Below, in pieces: positions 8,658 through 18,485 of a DNA stretch of 64,000 bases. The notes under the pieces were generated by a model. It saw only the letters and a program-made list of their open reading frames with translations, had not been told where the DNA came from and ran no database searches. Position 1 is the first letter of the stretch; each line of letters starts with the position of its first letter. This DNA comes from Pseudoalteromonas sp. T1lg48 (GTDB lineage: Bacteria > Pseudomonadota > Gammaproteobacteria > Enterobacterales > Alteromonadaceae), in assembly GCF_002964785.1 (NCBI RefSeq), contig NZ_PQCC01000002.1, positions 118,822 through 182,821 of the forward strand, given 5' to 3'. Position numbers and translations under genes: made by a program.

Positions 8658-11600
8658 ATGACTCGACTATTCAACAAATCCCGCCTGGCAACGTTAATGA
8701 TGCTAGCCATGGGAGGCACAGCCCAAGCAGCCACCGAGCTTTCCCCAGCAGAATTGCAATTTACCCTGATCACCGGCGAAAAGGTCAGCGCAATTGTAAA
8801 ACCGGATGGTCAGCTAGGCGGTATTCGCCTGCACGATGAAAATGGTCAAGAGCAGTTAACCAGCGTATTTCGTAGAGGCGACAGCCAATATGTGCTGACC
8901 GCCAAATCACAAAACTTAGTTGATAACCACGGCGTCGACTTAGAGTTGTTTAACATTACCAAATTACATCAGTCCGGCTACGACGATGCCTCAACCGATA
9001 AACTACCAGTCATTGTCGAATACACAGACGGCACCCTTGCGGGCAGCGTTACACCAACCACTTTTGAGGGTGTCTCACTGACCGGTGAGCTGGAAATCAT
9101 CGACAGCGCCGCCTTTGCCATCAGCAAAGACAAGGCTGCACAAGTTTGGCAAAGCTTCAGCGGCGACAGCCGCATTAAAGGCGTCTGGCTTGACGCCATG
9201 GTACATGCACATAAAACCTCACAAGGCAGCGCCACACTAACGCCAACCGTGCCACTAACTGGCGCCTATGGCCCTCTGGCGGCACAATACAATGGTGCCG
9301 GCGTGAAAGTAGCCGTACTCGATACGGGTTATGACACCAGCCATGCCGATCTTGTTGGCAAGGTAATCGCCGAGCGTGATTTTATTTGGCCTTTTAACAA
9401 GGTTGACGACTTCAACGGCCATGGTACCCACACCGCCAGCACTATTGCCGGCACCGGTGCCGAGTCAAATGGTCTGTGGGCGGGTGTTTCTCCCGGTGCG
9501 GACCTCATTGTTGGGAAGGTATTAAGCGACGCCGGTGGCGGCTCAACGTTCGGTATCCTTAATGGTATGATCTGGGCCGTGGAAGAAGGCGCGCAGGTCG
9601 TAAATATGTCCCTGGGTGGCAGCGGCACAAGCTGTACTGGCCCGCTTGTGGATATGGTTGAAGCCTTGAGCGACCAAGCCCTATTCGTTATTTCCGCCGG
9701 TAACAGTTTCTCTCGTGAAACCGTGGGCGTACCAGGTTGTGCGCCAAGTGCATTGACCGTAGGTGCCCTGGATCGTGAAAATAACACAGCGTCATTCTCA
9801 TCTCGTGGTCCATCGCCGGATGGCCACTCGTCAAAACCTGATATTGCCTCTCAGGGTGTAGATGTTGTTGCTGCCGCCTCGGGTGGTACCGGTGCCACCG
9901 CCTACAAGGCGTTGTCGGGCACCTCAATGTCGGCTCCACACGTTGCCGGGGGTGCGGCCATCGTCATGCAGGCTCGCCCTGACTTATCACCACAAGAGGT
10001 AAAACAAATACTGACTTCTTCTGCCGTTGAATCCGCTGCTCATGTACTTGAGCAAGGCGCAGGTCCTATGGATATCAACCGTGCCGTTGCCCAGGCGGTG
10101 ATCTCTGCACCAAACCAAGAGTTGGGTCTATTCCGCCATGGCGATGGTTCAAGCTATACAGAGACGCAAGTCACACTTGAGAACCTGTCAGCAGAAGACA
10201 TCACCCTGAAACTAAGCCTGGATTTAATCGGTGAAGACGGTATCACTAAGCTGCCAGCCACCTTTGCCGGCCTGGGTGAAAAAGAAATCACCATCGCCGC
10301 CAATAAAACGGCGCAATTACCAGTGTGGGTTAACCCCGAAATTGCCCTGCGCGACGGTGCCTACGGCGCTATTACGGGTAAGATCATTGGTAAAACGGTA
10401 GGAACAGACGATGAGCAGGTCATTGTGCCTATCTCATTCTGGATTGACCAACCACAAGTGACCCTAGATCTAAATGTGACCGACCGTCGTGGTATGCCGG
10501 CTTCATCACCTTCTAAGGTCTATTTAATCAACGAAGAAGACGACTGGGGTCGCTATGTACAGCTTAACAATGGCCATGCCAGTGTGAGCGTACCAAGCGG
10601 TGACTACACTGTGGTTGCCCATATCATGACCTATGATAACGACAGCACCACTGCGGGTTTAGTTGAGTCAGCCACCATGATGGCGGATCTTGATGCCAAG
10701 CTGACCACAGATCGCCAGCTTCAGTTTGATGCCCGCGATGCCCGAGAAGTAACCTTTAAGGCCAGTAAACCATTAGCGACTCAAGGCTTCTCATTTGGCT
10801 TCACCTATGCCCTGGACGACAGTAAAAACGCCAAGCTGGCCGCTTATGATCTAGCCCCGGATTACGTCAACAATATGTACGCCTGGTCACAAGGCCATGA
10901 CAGCCGCTTCCGCTCATTTGTTACCACCCGAGCAGTGGCACCAGAGACCGAGGTACGCACCCAAGGTGGCGTGGTATTGGACTATGTAAACCAGGGTGAG
11001 GCCTTGTCATTCCACGGTGAAGGCAGCGCCGAAGTGGTTGCCGTAGGCGAAGGCGACTACAGCACCGATTGGAGTCAATTTGACCTCGAAGGCAAAATTG
11101 CCCTTATCTCTCACCCATACTATGTGACCTCTTACATGGTTCGTAACGCCATGAATGCCGGCGCCATTGGTGTTATTCACTATCGTGGCGGAAGCCATGG
11201 TCGTTACAAGGGTAATATCAGCGGTACCCCGCGCGTACCTGTGATTAATATCAGCGCCGAGCAAGGTGAGCTATTAGCCGCAGAAGTGGAAGCGGGTAAC
11301 AACCGCATCAGCTGGTCGGGTATTGCCGCCGAACGCACACCCTATGCCTATTCGATTAACCACATTACCGATGGTGCGATCGAGTCTGGTCAAATCGTGT
11401 TGCAAGAACAAAAGATGAGAAAGGTCACCGCCCAATATCACTCACAGAATGACGAGCGTCCAGCCTGGACAGATGTTATGGCCATGACCAATAGCACCGG
11501 CGAATTCTACTCAACCGGTAGCCCGCAAATGATCATGTTGCCAATTGAGCGTGAAGAGTATTACAGCGCCACAACTAAGAATGCCTGGACCAATATCGTT

Positions 11601-12406
11601 ATGCCAAGCAGCCGTTTAGGCTCAAATGGCGGTTACTTTGATGGCCCTCGTGTAATGACAGAAGGTGAAGAGCAGACTAGCTGGTTTAAAGGTCCGCGTA
11701 CCGGTGCCCTACTAACCAACGGCTCGGCAATGGTGGCCCGTCAGACCAACCTGCTTTACTTCCGCTTCGCCACCTTTGGTGATGGCGCAGGTCACGATGG
11801 TACCTCAGGTTTCAATGGCAGCTCTGCGGTTGGCGTCAAACTAGACGGTCAATCGGTTTTCCCGAACAACGGTATGCTTGAAGTACCACACAGCAATGCC
11901 GAAGTTGAACTGACTACCCAGTACTATGCCCGTGGCGTAGGTGAGCGCTCACCTGTTAAGGATAACCTAGGCTCATTCTTCCGCGGTGTTTACAGCTTCA
12001 ATACTCACAGTGAGACCCAGGGTCGCCAGGCGGTATTGATGCCGACCTATGATATCCCAGTGGATATTGAAAACAGCGTGCCTGCGGGTGAAGCGTTTAA
12101 TATCGCCTTGGGCGCCAAACTTGACTCGGCAGAAACAGTCTCGCTGAGCGAAGTAAGCGTGCAATACGCTTTTGGCGAGCACTGTTTACCGGAAGGTGTA
12201 TCGGCCTACAGCTACGCCCTGTATCAACGCGCCTACCAGAAAGCGCATGGCAACAGGCAACCGTATCGATGGTGGATGGTCAGTGGACTGCAACCCTGCC
12301 AAACAATGGTGCCGCAGGCGAATTTGTTCACCTACGTGTGCAAATGACCGATGCGTCGGGTAGCACGGCGTCTCAAACCATGATGCGTGTATACATGCTT
12401 GATTAA
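8658..12406 (+). CDS. Secreted S8 (subtilisin-like) serine protease with PA insert; C-terminal frameshift
   Basis: The signal peptide (residues 1-27, cut after AQA) follows AGGA. An inhibitor-like propeptide region leads to a peptidase S8 domain. Catalytic residues are Asp222 in VLDTGYD, His255 in NGHGTHTA and Ser423 in GTSMSAPHVAGG. A PA-type region lies near residues 800-880, followed by beta-rich C-terminal domains. The open frame stops at 12347 after 1229 codons. However, sensible coding resumes in the -1 frame from about 12250: residues such as WQQATVSMVDGQWTATLP run to a TAA at 12404-12406, just before a terminator. A one-base deletion or sequencing error between about 12180 and 12290 therefore probably garbles the last residues. 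The catalytic part is intact. Exported degradative enzyme. Confidence 0.9.
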
Positions 12407-12429
12407 CCCCTTTGTTGGTTCACAACCAC

Positions 12430-12464
12430 AAACCACCTTGTTCTTGTAGCAAGGTGGTTTTTTT
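12430..12464 (+). terminator. Rho-independent terminator after the S8 protease gene
   Basis: Stem AACCACCTTG / CAAGGTGGTT with a 9-base loop followed by a run of T. Its position right after 12406 supports that point as the true end of the protease gene. Confidence 0.9.
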
Positions 12465-12563
12465 GCTTTAAGGCGGTGCCTTCAACCCCGCTTTGAGTAG
12501 TGACTTAACTCTGAAAATACTTTATTGTGCGGACAAGCATTTTTTGACTCTACAAGCAGTTAT

Positions 12564-13280
12564 ATGAGCCAAACAGCAGTTACCTCGACCTTTTTTGCGA
12601 TCACCCTGTTATTCACTCTGCCCGCCTGCCAAGGCGAAACGGTCAAAATGTCGAAAAGTGGCATTTGCCATACTCCCGAATCGGCCCATTACCAGCGCAC
12701 GACAAATTTTAAGGCCTATGCCGATTTACCCAGTTGCCTCGATGCAGGCGGCCGCTTACCCAAAGGCTATGGGCAAAACAATATCGACCCCCAGGCCAGT
12801 GGTAAGTATAACCGCGATGACTGGGCCCATTGGTTGGATGAAGATAATGACTGCCAGGACACCCGCGCCGAGGTGTTAATTGCCCAATCACAGGCTCAGG
12901 TACGCTTTAACGATCAGCAACAATGTCGGGTTACATTCGGTGCCTGGACGGATCCCTATTCGGGTAAGCAGTTTACCAGTGACGATGACTTAGACATCGA
13001 CCACATAGTGCCGCTCAAATTTGCCAGCGAGCACGGCGGTGCTCATTGGAGTCGCAGCGAAAAGGCACGCTTTGCTAACGACCTGGACAACCTGCTCGCC
13101 GTAGACGACAGCCTCAATCGCTCCAAAGGTGCCAAGGGCCCAACCGAATGGCTGCCACCTAAGCACGACTACCGCTGCGAATACCTCGCACGCTTCAATG
13201 CAGTGATGACCAAGTATCGCTTAAACTACACCGCGCAGGAGCAACGCACGCTAACGAAAATGCGCAGTGCGTGTAGCTAG
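12564..13280 (+). CDS. Exported HNH-type nuclease (DUF1524-like)
   Basis: Predicted exported nuclease. The frame is open from a TTG at 12525, but the ATG at 12564 gives a clean hydrophobic signal sequence (MSQTAVTSTFFAITLLFTLP) ending at Ala-Cys, which could be a non-canonical lipoprotein site. The nuclease core is DIDHIVPLKFA, with His/Asp metal ligands, then NDLDNLLAVDDSLNRSKGAKGP and EWLPP, matching the layout of secreted HNH endonucleases. Six or more cysteines suggest disulfides in the periplasm or outside. It follows the protease gene after a terminator, so it is transcribed alone. A nutritional or competence-related DNase role is plausible but unproven. Confidence 0.82.
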   Translation: MSQTAVTSTFFAITLLFTLPACQGETVKMSKSGICHTPESAHYQRTTNFKAYADLPSCLDAGGRLPKGYGQNNIDPQASGKYNRDDWAHWLDEDNDCQDTRAEVLIAQSQAQVRFNDQQQCRVTFGAWTDPYSGKQFTSDDDLDIDHIVPLKFASEHGGAHWSRSEKARFANDLDNLLAVDDSLNRSKGAKGPTEWLPPKHDYRCEYLARFNAVMTKYRLNYTAQEQRTLTKMRSACS

Positions 13281-13431
13281 TAGCGATAACCACAGCCTAA
13301 ATTTAGGGCTCTTTAACACCTGCAACCTCCATCATTACAGGCATAAAGCCGCCCCAGCGGATAAGCCACCGGCCATTGTTGAAAAAATAGAGATAATCAA
13401 AGTCCCAGTTTCAAACTTAACCTATACTGTG

Positions 13432-13476
13432 AAAGTTAAACATTGACCAACGAATGCCTAGTTAATGTTTAACTTT
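13432..13476. repeat. 13-bp perfect inverted repeat upstream of the tail-collar gene
   Basis: AAAGTTAAACATT at 13432-13444 is matched by its exact reverse complement at 13464-13476, with a 19-base spacer. It is AT-rich and followed by a few T residues. It lies about 75 bases before the start of the tail-collar gene, so it may be an operator or a weak terminator-like hairpin. Confidence 0.6.
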
Positions 13477-13549
13477 TTAATTTGTTCATAACGCTAGCAG
13501 TAATGCGTTGATTTTGCTTCCCCACCCTTTTTAATAAAGGAATAGGATT

Positions 13550-14239
13550 ATGAAAAAGTTCACCACTAAGCTGCTAGTTACCGCCAGTGCAATACCAGCG
13601 TTAATGTTTGCTTCTAGTGCTTCAGCCTGCGCCGGCGACGGCACACAGCTCCTTGGCAGTATGTGTGCATTCGCAGGAAACTTTGCACCGCGTGGATACA
13701 GTTTGGCCCATGGCCAGCTTTTATCGATCAGTCAATTTACCGCGCTATTCTCAATTGTAGGAACAACCTATGGCGGAGACGGACGTTCAACCTTTGGCCT
13801 GCCCGACACTCGCGGTCGTGCCCTTATTGGCTGGGGAAATGGACCCGGTCTGAGCAATTATCAGATAGGCGCTCGCGGAGGGGCCGAGTCGGTAACCCTT
13901 TCTGAAGCGCAATTGCCTTCTCACTCTCATGCAGCGAATACTATGGTGTCTGGCGATATAGACATTGATGGGGTAATAAGCCTTCATGCGTTTAGTGGTA
14001 AAACAGAAGCGAAAGGCCCGGCTGGTAACACTCTTGGCGAAGGGAAATACGCAACCGACGCGCCGGATGTCATGATGAACACAGATTCCATTTCTTTTAG
14101 TTTGGTGGCACAAAACAACCTGACGGCTTCAACAACGGTCACAAATACCGGGGGCAGCCAAGCTCATGAAAATCGTATGCCCTATATTGCAGTAACCTGG
14201 GTCATTGCGGTTCAGGGCATTTATCCATCGAGAAATTAA
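13550..14239 (+). CDS. Exported phage-tail-collar domain protein
   Basis: 229 residues. A signal peptide (MKKFTTKLLVTASAIPALMFASSASA) precedes a Tail_collar domain: GSMCAFAGNFAPRGYSLAHG, then TTYGGDGRSTFGLPDTRGRALIGWG and LPSHSHAANT, ending in MPYIAVTWVIAVQG. This is the fold of microcystin-dependent (MdpB-like) proteins and short tail fibres. A signal peptide is not expected for a phage structural protein, and no phage genes surround it, so it is probably a host-adapted exported protein. AAGGAAT precedes the ATG. The Sel1-repeat gene begins 4 bases after its stop, so translational coupling is likely. Function unknown. Confidence 0.85.
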   Translation: MKKFTTKLLVTASAIPALMFASSASACAGDGTQLLGSMCAFAGNFAPRGYSLAHGQLLSISQFTALFSIVGTTYGGDGRSTFGLPDTRGRALIGWGNGPGLSNYQIGARGGAESVTLSEAQLPSHSHAANTMVSGDIDIDGVISLHAFSGKTEAKGPAGNTLGEGKYATDAPDVMMNTDSISFSLVAQNNLTASTTVTNTGGSQAHENRMPYIAVTWVIAVQGIYPSRN

Positions 14240-14243
14240 CTGA

Positions 14244-15209
14244 ATGTATAACACCTTTAATGGGGGCCGGTTACGACTTGTTTTACTCGTCTGTAGCCTG
14301 GCTTACCCATCTCTCACTTTTGCAGAAAATACAAAGGAATTGCTGACCAGGGGGTACAAAGCCCTCGCGGAAGAGGACTATTCTCAGTCGTTTGAAATAT
14401 TCTCTCGGTTGGTGAAGCAAAACTCCCCAGAAGGGCACTTCACGTCGGCATTATTTTATAAACATGGCTGGGGAAGTGTAGAGCAAGACCAGGGTAAAGC
14501 ATGCGAGTTATTTTTGTTTGCCGCTGAAAATGGCATACCCGTAGCCCAGCAGGAATATGGGTATTGTGTGCAGCAAAACATCGCCCTGGGTTCAAATGAA
14601 AAGCCCGGCGATTGGTTTAAGCAAGCGTATAATAATGGTGTCTACGAAGCCGCCTGTGATATGGGTCGTTTGTACCTGGGTACTCCCTGGCAAGAACGAA
14701 GCCTGCCTTTAGCAATACACTGGTGCCAGCAAGCAGCCGAGCGAAACGCGGTTAAGGCTCAGGTCACCTTGGCAGACATCTACCTCTCCAACTCAGAAGT
14801 CTTCAATTTAGAGAACGCCGAGTTTTGGTATACGCAAGCCATCAATAACGACTCAGGAGAAGCGGCTTATAAACTTGCAACCCTGTACCTTGAGGTTGTA
14901 GGTCAGCAACAAGGTGACGAGTCCACCGCCAATAAGGCCCTTTATTTAATGGAAATTGCCTCATCTCGTTACATCGCAAAAGCCTATGCACCCACCGCTA
15001 AGCTGTATTGGAAGAAGTTGCAAACAAGCGGCAAAGATAGCTCAGAACTCTTAGCTAAAAGCTATCTATGGGCCAAAGCGGCACATCAGGTTAACCCAAC
15101 CGAGGATTCAACAGGTTTTCTGAGTGAAGTCGAAAACGAGTTACCGGGAAAGTGGAAAGGAAAACTAGATTTGCAGGTTGAAGAATTTCTCACAAATGCC
15201 AAGCAGTAG
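14244..15209 (+). CDS. Exported Sel1/TPR-repeat protein
   Basis: 321 residues. An N-terminal signal peptide (to about residue 28, cut near FAEN) is followed by Sel1-like helical repeats through the rest: ALFYKHGWGSVEQDQGKACE, LYLGTPWQERSLPLAIHWCQ, LADIYLSNSEVFNLENAEFW, LATLYLEV. Such repeats act as periplasmic or secreted protein-binding scaffolds. It is coupled to the tail-collar gene, which suggests the two work together. No partner or substrate can be named. Confidence 0.85.
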   Translation: MYNTFNGGRLRLVLLVCSLAYPSLTFAENTKELLTRGYKALAEEDYSQSFEIFSRLVKQNSPEGHFTSALFYKHGWGSVEQDQGKACELFLFAAENGIPVAQQEYGYCVQQNIALGSNEKPGDWFKQAYNNGVYEAACDMGRLYLGTPWQERSLPLAIHWCQQAAERNAVKAQVTLADIYLSNSEVFNLENAEFWYTQAINNDSGEAAYKLATLYLEVVGQQQGDESTANKALYLMEIASSRYIAKAYAPTAKLYWKKLQTSGKDSSELLAKSYLWAKAAHQVNPTEDSTGFLSEVENELPGKWKGKLDLQVEEFLTNAKQ

Positions 15210-15313
15210 AGAACACCAGCTCGAGAGTCTGCAATTTTGGTCGCCGCCCCTATCACCTCCTTATTTTCATCTAACTAATCAGGGTCTACTTATTCTAAAA
15301 CATAGGGAATTAC

Positions 15314-15344
15314 TTGACCTGTGCCTGAGGCTCGGGTCTAAGCT
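15314..15344 (+). promoter_or_regulatory. MerR-family-type promoter (19-bp spacer with dyad)
   Basis: TTGACC at 15314-15319 and TAAGCT at 15339-15344 are separated by exactly 19 bases, the over-long spacer typical of MerR/CueR/ZntR-controlled promoters. A dyad with outer arms GACC/GGTC and inner arms GCC/GGC fills the spacer. No merR gene is in the window. The promoter points toward the HMA-like gene at 15601, about 255 bases on, and the nucleotide genes after it. The 391-base gap 15210-15600 otherwise holds nothing I can identify. Confidence 0.55.
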
Positions 15345-15600
15345 TTATGTAGGAGTGCAAAACTGAAAAGCCAATAGGAAAGTCGCCAAGCCGGCAAAAA
15401 GGCTTGCAACCATGACTAACAAGTTAAGGTATTACACGCTGTTGACATCACTGAGCCCAGTTAAGTCTGTTAACGGTCTTATGCAGAGTAGAGATATCAA
15501 GGCACTAGCTTATATTAAGTAAGCACTAATCCTGGCTTTAACCTGGCGCGCATCAATGAAGAACAACAGCAAGGTTCTCACTCATATTAGGAGATAAATT

Positions 15601-15973
15601 ATGAGCGATTTAGATCATAGAGTTGGCGTCAAAGAGCATAACTTAGTTGTTCGAAACCTGAAATTAAGAAATGGTTACCGAAGAGAACAGTGACGCATTA
15701 GTTTCTGAAATAGATAAGGTTTTTGGGATAGATGAAGTAAGTTACAACATAAAAAACGGTGAAATCCACCTTGCCTATGATGCTACTCATATTGATCTGG
15801 ACGGTATTGAAGAAGTGATCAGAAAACATGGAGCTGATTTGCATGATGACTGGTGGACCCATACTAAAGAGAGCTATTACAAATTTGTCGACCAAAATGT
15901 TAAGGACAATGCCAAACATAAGCCTTGGAGTTGTCATCAAGTGCCTACAAAAGCAAACCGGAAACAAAAGTAA
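15601..15973 (+). pseudogene. HMA-like (metal-chaperone fold) protein, frameshifted
   Basis: A strong AGGAG site precedes the ATG at 15601, which opens MSDLDHRVGVKEHNLVVRNL and then hits a stop at codon 31. The rest continues in the +1 frame from about 15671 (MVTEENSDALVSEIDKVFGI) to 15973. Joined, the product is about 123 residues with a beta-alpha-beta-beta-alpha-beta HMA-like pattern: NLVV at strand 1, VFGIDEVSYNI, EIHLAYDATHIDLDGIEEVI. The CxxC metal motif is missing. Either a one-base insertion near the A-rich stretch at 15660-15671 inactivates it, or the base call is wrong. It heads the patch with the phosphorylase and PRPP synthase genes. Confidence 0.6.
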
Positions 15974-16025
15974 ACTCACTGGCTAAGAGCTTGCTAACTA
16001 AAAAGACGTAAAGCAGGGGGAAGCG

Positions 16026-17534
16026 ATGAAAATTAAAAAGTATACCCTTAAAGCATATGCAATGGGGATTGATACCCACCAAGAGCCTATAGTGTACATG
16101 CGCCAGGATTGCCTTATTTGTCACTCGGAAGGCTTTAGCTCAAACGCTCGCGTGCTTTTAGAGACAAACAATAAGGAATTAATTGCCACATTGAATGTTG
16201 TTCGAAATGAAAAGTTAGCACCAGATCAGATAGGCCTCTCTGATATTGCAATGGCTCAATTAGATACGTTTGCAGGCCAACACCTAACCATTTCTCATGC
16301 CCCGGTAGTTAGCTCTTTAGGCTTTGTAAGGAAAAAAATTCTTGGTTTAGAGTTAGATAAAAAAGAAATAACTAAAATTATTGAAGACATAAGTAAGCAC
16401 AGATATACCGACATTGAAATTGCGAGCTTTTTAAGTGTCTGTGCAGGAAAAAGACTCAGTATCGATGAAATTGTTTATTTAACTCAGGCAATGGTGAGTT
16501 GCGGCAAGATACTGCAATGGGAAGAGCATGAAAAAGTTTTTGATAAACATTGCATAGGAGGACTTCCCGGAAATAGAACAACCCCCATCCTAGTGTCTAT
16601 CGTCAGCGCCGCAGGATTAATCATTCCCAAAACTTCCTCCAGAGCAATCACCTCCCCCGCAGGCACAGCAGATACCATGCAAACCTTAACCGATGTCAGT
16701 TTAAGCATGCAGGATATTAAACGCGTAGTAGACAAAACGGGAGCCTGTTTAGTCTGGGGAGGAGCGGTCAATCTTAGTCCCGCAGACGATGTACTGATCC
16801 GCATAGAGCGATCATTAGATCTGGATGGTGAAGGCCAGTTGATTGCCTCTGTTTTGTCAAAAAAGATTTCCGCCGGTTCGACCCATGTACTAATAGATAT
16901 ACCCGTCGGTGAGACGGCCAAAGTCCGTTCCCAAGAAAATGCCGCACGGCTAGCCAGGCTGTTTACTCAGGTGGGTCAGGCTTGTGGCATTAATGTGCGG
17001 TGTCTTATAACGGACGGTTCAAAACCTGTTGGCCAAGGCATAGGCCCGAGCCAGGAAGCGAGCGACATTTTAGCCGTGTTAGGCTGTAAAAAGGATGCGC
17101 CTATGGATTTAAAAGAGCGCTCATTGATTTTAGCGGCAAATTTATTTGATTTAGACAATGGACAAGGCATAGAGGCTGGGTTGGAAAAGGCAAAATCAAT
17201 CCTAGAAAGCGGTCAAGCATTGACTCAGTTTAATAAAATTCGAGCGGCACAGGGCCAAATCAAGGAACTTACCTCGGCTCGGTATAACCATCAAGAAGTT
17301 GCTAACAAGAGCGGCTTTGTGAGCCATATCGATAACCGCAAACTTGCCCGGTTGGCTAAATTGGCAGGGGCACCATTTTCCTTGAATGCCGGTTTAAGAC
17401 TGCATGTAAATGCAGGGAGCAAGGTGGTAAAAGGCGAGCCTTTGTTTACTATTTTTAGTAACAGCACCGGAGAGTTAAGTTATGCGCTTGATTTCTATCA
17501 GAACAACTCTGACATCTTTAATATTCAGGAATAA
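16026..17534 (+). CDS. Thymidine phosphorylase family protein (AMP phosphorylase-like)
   Basis: 502 residues. The length and the N-terminal domain of about 85 residues match the AMP phosphorylase / putative thymidine phosphorylase subfamily rather than classical DeoA (about 440). Core glycosyltransferase motifs: DKHCIGGLPGNRTTPILVSI (phosphate site), KTSSRAITSPAGTADTM, VWGGAVNLSPADD and the C-terminal LNAGLRLHVNAG domain. Archaeal relatives convert AMP plus phosphate to adenine and ribose 1,5-bisphosphate; the bacterial substrate is uncertain. AGGGGGAA lies upstream of the ATG. The PRPP synthase gene begins 3 bases after its stop. Codon and base use is AT-richer than the flanking core genes. 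Confidence 0.88.
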   Translation: MKIKKYTLKAYAMGIDTHQEPIVYMRQDCLICHSEGFSSNARVLLETNNKELIATLNVVRNEKLAPDQIGLSDIAMAQLDTFAGQHLTISHAPVVSSLGFVRKKILGLELDKKEITKIIEDISKHRYTDIEIASFLSVCAGKRLSIDEIVYLTQAMVSCGKILQWEEHEKVFDKHCIGGLPGNRTTPILVSIVSAAGLIIPKTSSRAITSPAGTADTMQTLTDVSLSMQDIKRVVDKTGACLVWGGAVNLSPADDVLIRIERSLDLDGEGQLIASVLSKKISAGSTHVLIDIPVGETAKVRSQENAARLARLFTQVGQACGINVRCLITDGSKPVGQGIGPSQEASDILAVLGCKKDAPMDLKERSLILAANLFDLDNGQGIEAGLEKAKSILESGQALTQFNKIRAAQGQIKELTSARYNHQEVANKSGFVSHIDNRKLARLAKLAGAPFSLNAGLRLHVNAGSKVVKGEPLFTIFSNSTGELSYALDFYQNNSDIFNIQE

Positions 17535-17537
17535 AAG

Positions 17538-18452
17538 ATGAAAAGTGTAATGAGTCAATCAATGATCTTTTCTTTAAATTCTGAGCCCTTAGTTGCAAGC
17601 CTAAGCAAGCAATTAGATTGGTCGATTGGCTTATATAATTCACGTGATTTTCCCGATGGGGAGTCTTACCTTCGCATCCAAAGCAAGGTGAAGAATTGTC
17701 ATTGTATTGTTGTTGCAGACTTATCCCACCCCAACGAGAAATATTTACCGCTTATTTTCTTGCTTGATACATTAAAAGACTTGGGTGCTAAATCCGTTGG
17801 CTTGGTAGCCCCCTATCTGAGTTATATGCGTCAGGACAAGCGCTTTATCGACGGTGAGGCCATTACTTCAAAAGTATTTGCTCAGTCGCTTTCTAATCAC
17901 ATAGATTATTTAGTGACTGTGGATCCGCATTTACATCGCTATCACTCCCTGGATGAAATATATTCCGTGCCAAATGTGGTGGTGCAAGGCGCACCTTTAC
18001 TTGCGAACTGGTTAAAAGGCCAGCCAAACTTGTTTCTGGTTGGCCCCGATTCCGAGAGTGAGCAGTGGATAAGTAGCATTGCCAAAGTAAGTGGCCATGC
18101 CTACGTTATTGGACAAAAGAATAGACATGGCGATCGCGATGTTGAGGTAATGCTGCCAGATTTAGGTGCTCACGAGGGCCAAACCGCCGTGATCGTAGAT
18201 GATGTCATTTCGAGCGGACACACTATTTTAAGCTGCATTGAGGCCTTAAAAAAATATAATGTTGAAGAGATTAAATGCGCCGCAGTGCATGGTATTTTCG
18301 CTGATGGCGTAGATGTGCGTTTGATTGCTGCGGGCTTGTCTGAGCTTATCACTACAAATTCCATCACCCATCCCTCAAATGCCGTCGACATTGCTCCCAT
18401 ACTGGCAGAACCCATACTAAGCTGTTTGGCAAAACTGGAAGGGAAACCGTAA
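17538..18452 (+). CDS. Ribose-phosphate pyrophosphokinase-like protein
   Basis: 304 residues of the PRPP synthase / phosphoribosyltransferase superfamily. Visible motifs are the ribose-5-phosphate and ATP region DFPDGESYLRI, PYLSYMRQDKRF, VDPHLHRYH, and the PRPP-binding loop AVIVDDVISSGHTI. It is shorter than and diverged from housekeeping Prs and nearer the archaeal-type enzymes. It is adjacent to and probably co-translated with the AMP phosphorylase-like gene. Together they suggest nucleotide scavenging through ribose phosphates. The physiological reaction is inference. Confidence 0.87.
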   Translation: MKSVMSQSMIFSLNSEPLVASLSKQLDWSIGLYNSRDFPDGESYLRIQSKVKNCHCIVVADLSHPNEKYLPLIFLLDTLKDLGAKSVGLVAPYLSYMRQDKRFIDGEAITSKVFAQSLSNHIDYLVTVDPHLHRYHSLDEIYSVPNVVVQGAPLLANWLKGQPNLFLVGPDSESEQWISSIAKVSGHAYVIGQKNRHGDRDVEVMLPDLGAHEGQTAVIVDDVISSGHTILSCIEALKKYNVEEIKCAAVHGIFADGVDVRLIAAGLSELITTNSITHPSNAVDIAPILAEPILSCLAKLEGKP

Positions 18453-18485
18453 AGAAAGCCACATTACCGAGACTGTACAGGCACA

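Noticed and set aside
12180..12290. Programmed -1 frameshift in the S8 protease
   Set aside because: No convincing slippery site seen; the garbled tail looks like an indel.
13550..14239. Prophage indicated by the tail-collar gene
   Set aside because: No other phage genes nearby and the protein has a signal peptide.
15178..15366. 62-codon open frame after the Sel1 gene
   Set aside because: Overlaps the Sel1 3' end, has no ribosome-binding site, lacks protein-like composition and covers the MerR-type promoter.
15655..15675. Programmed frameshift in the HMA-like gene
   Set aside because: No slippery heptamer with a downstream structure is evident; a mutation or base-call error is simpler.
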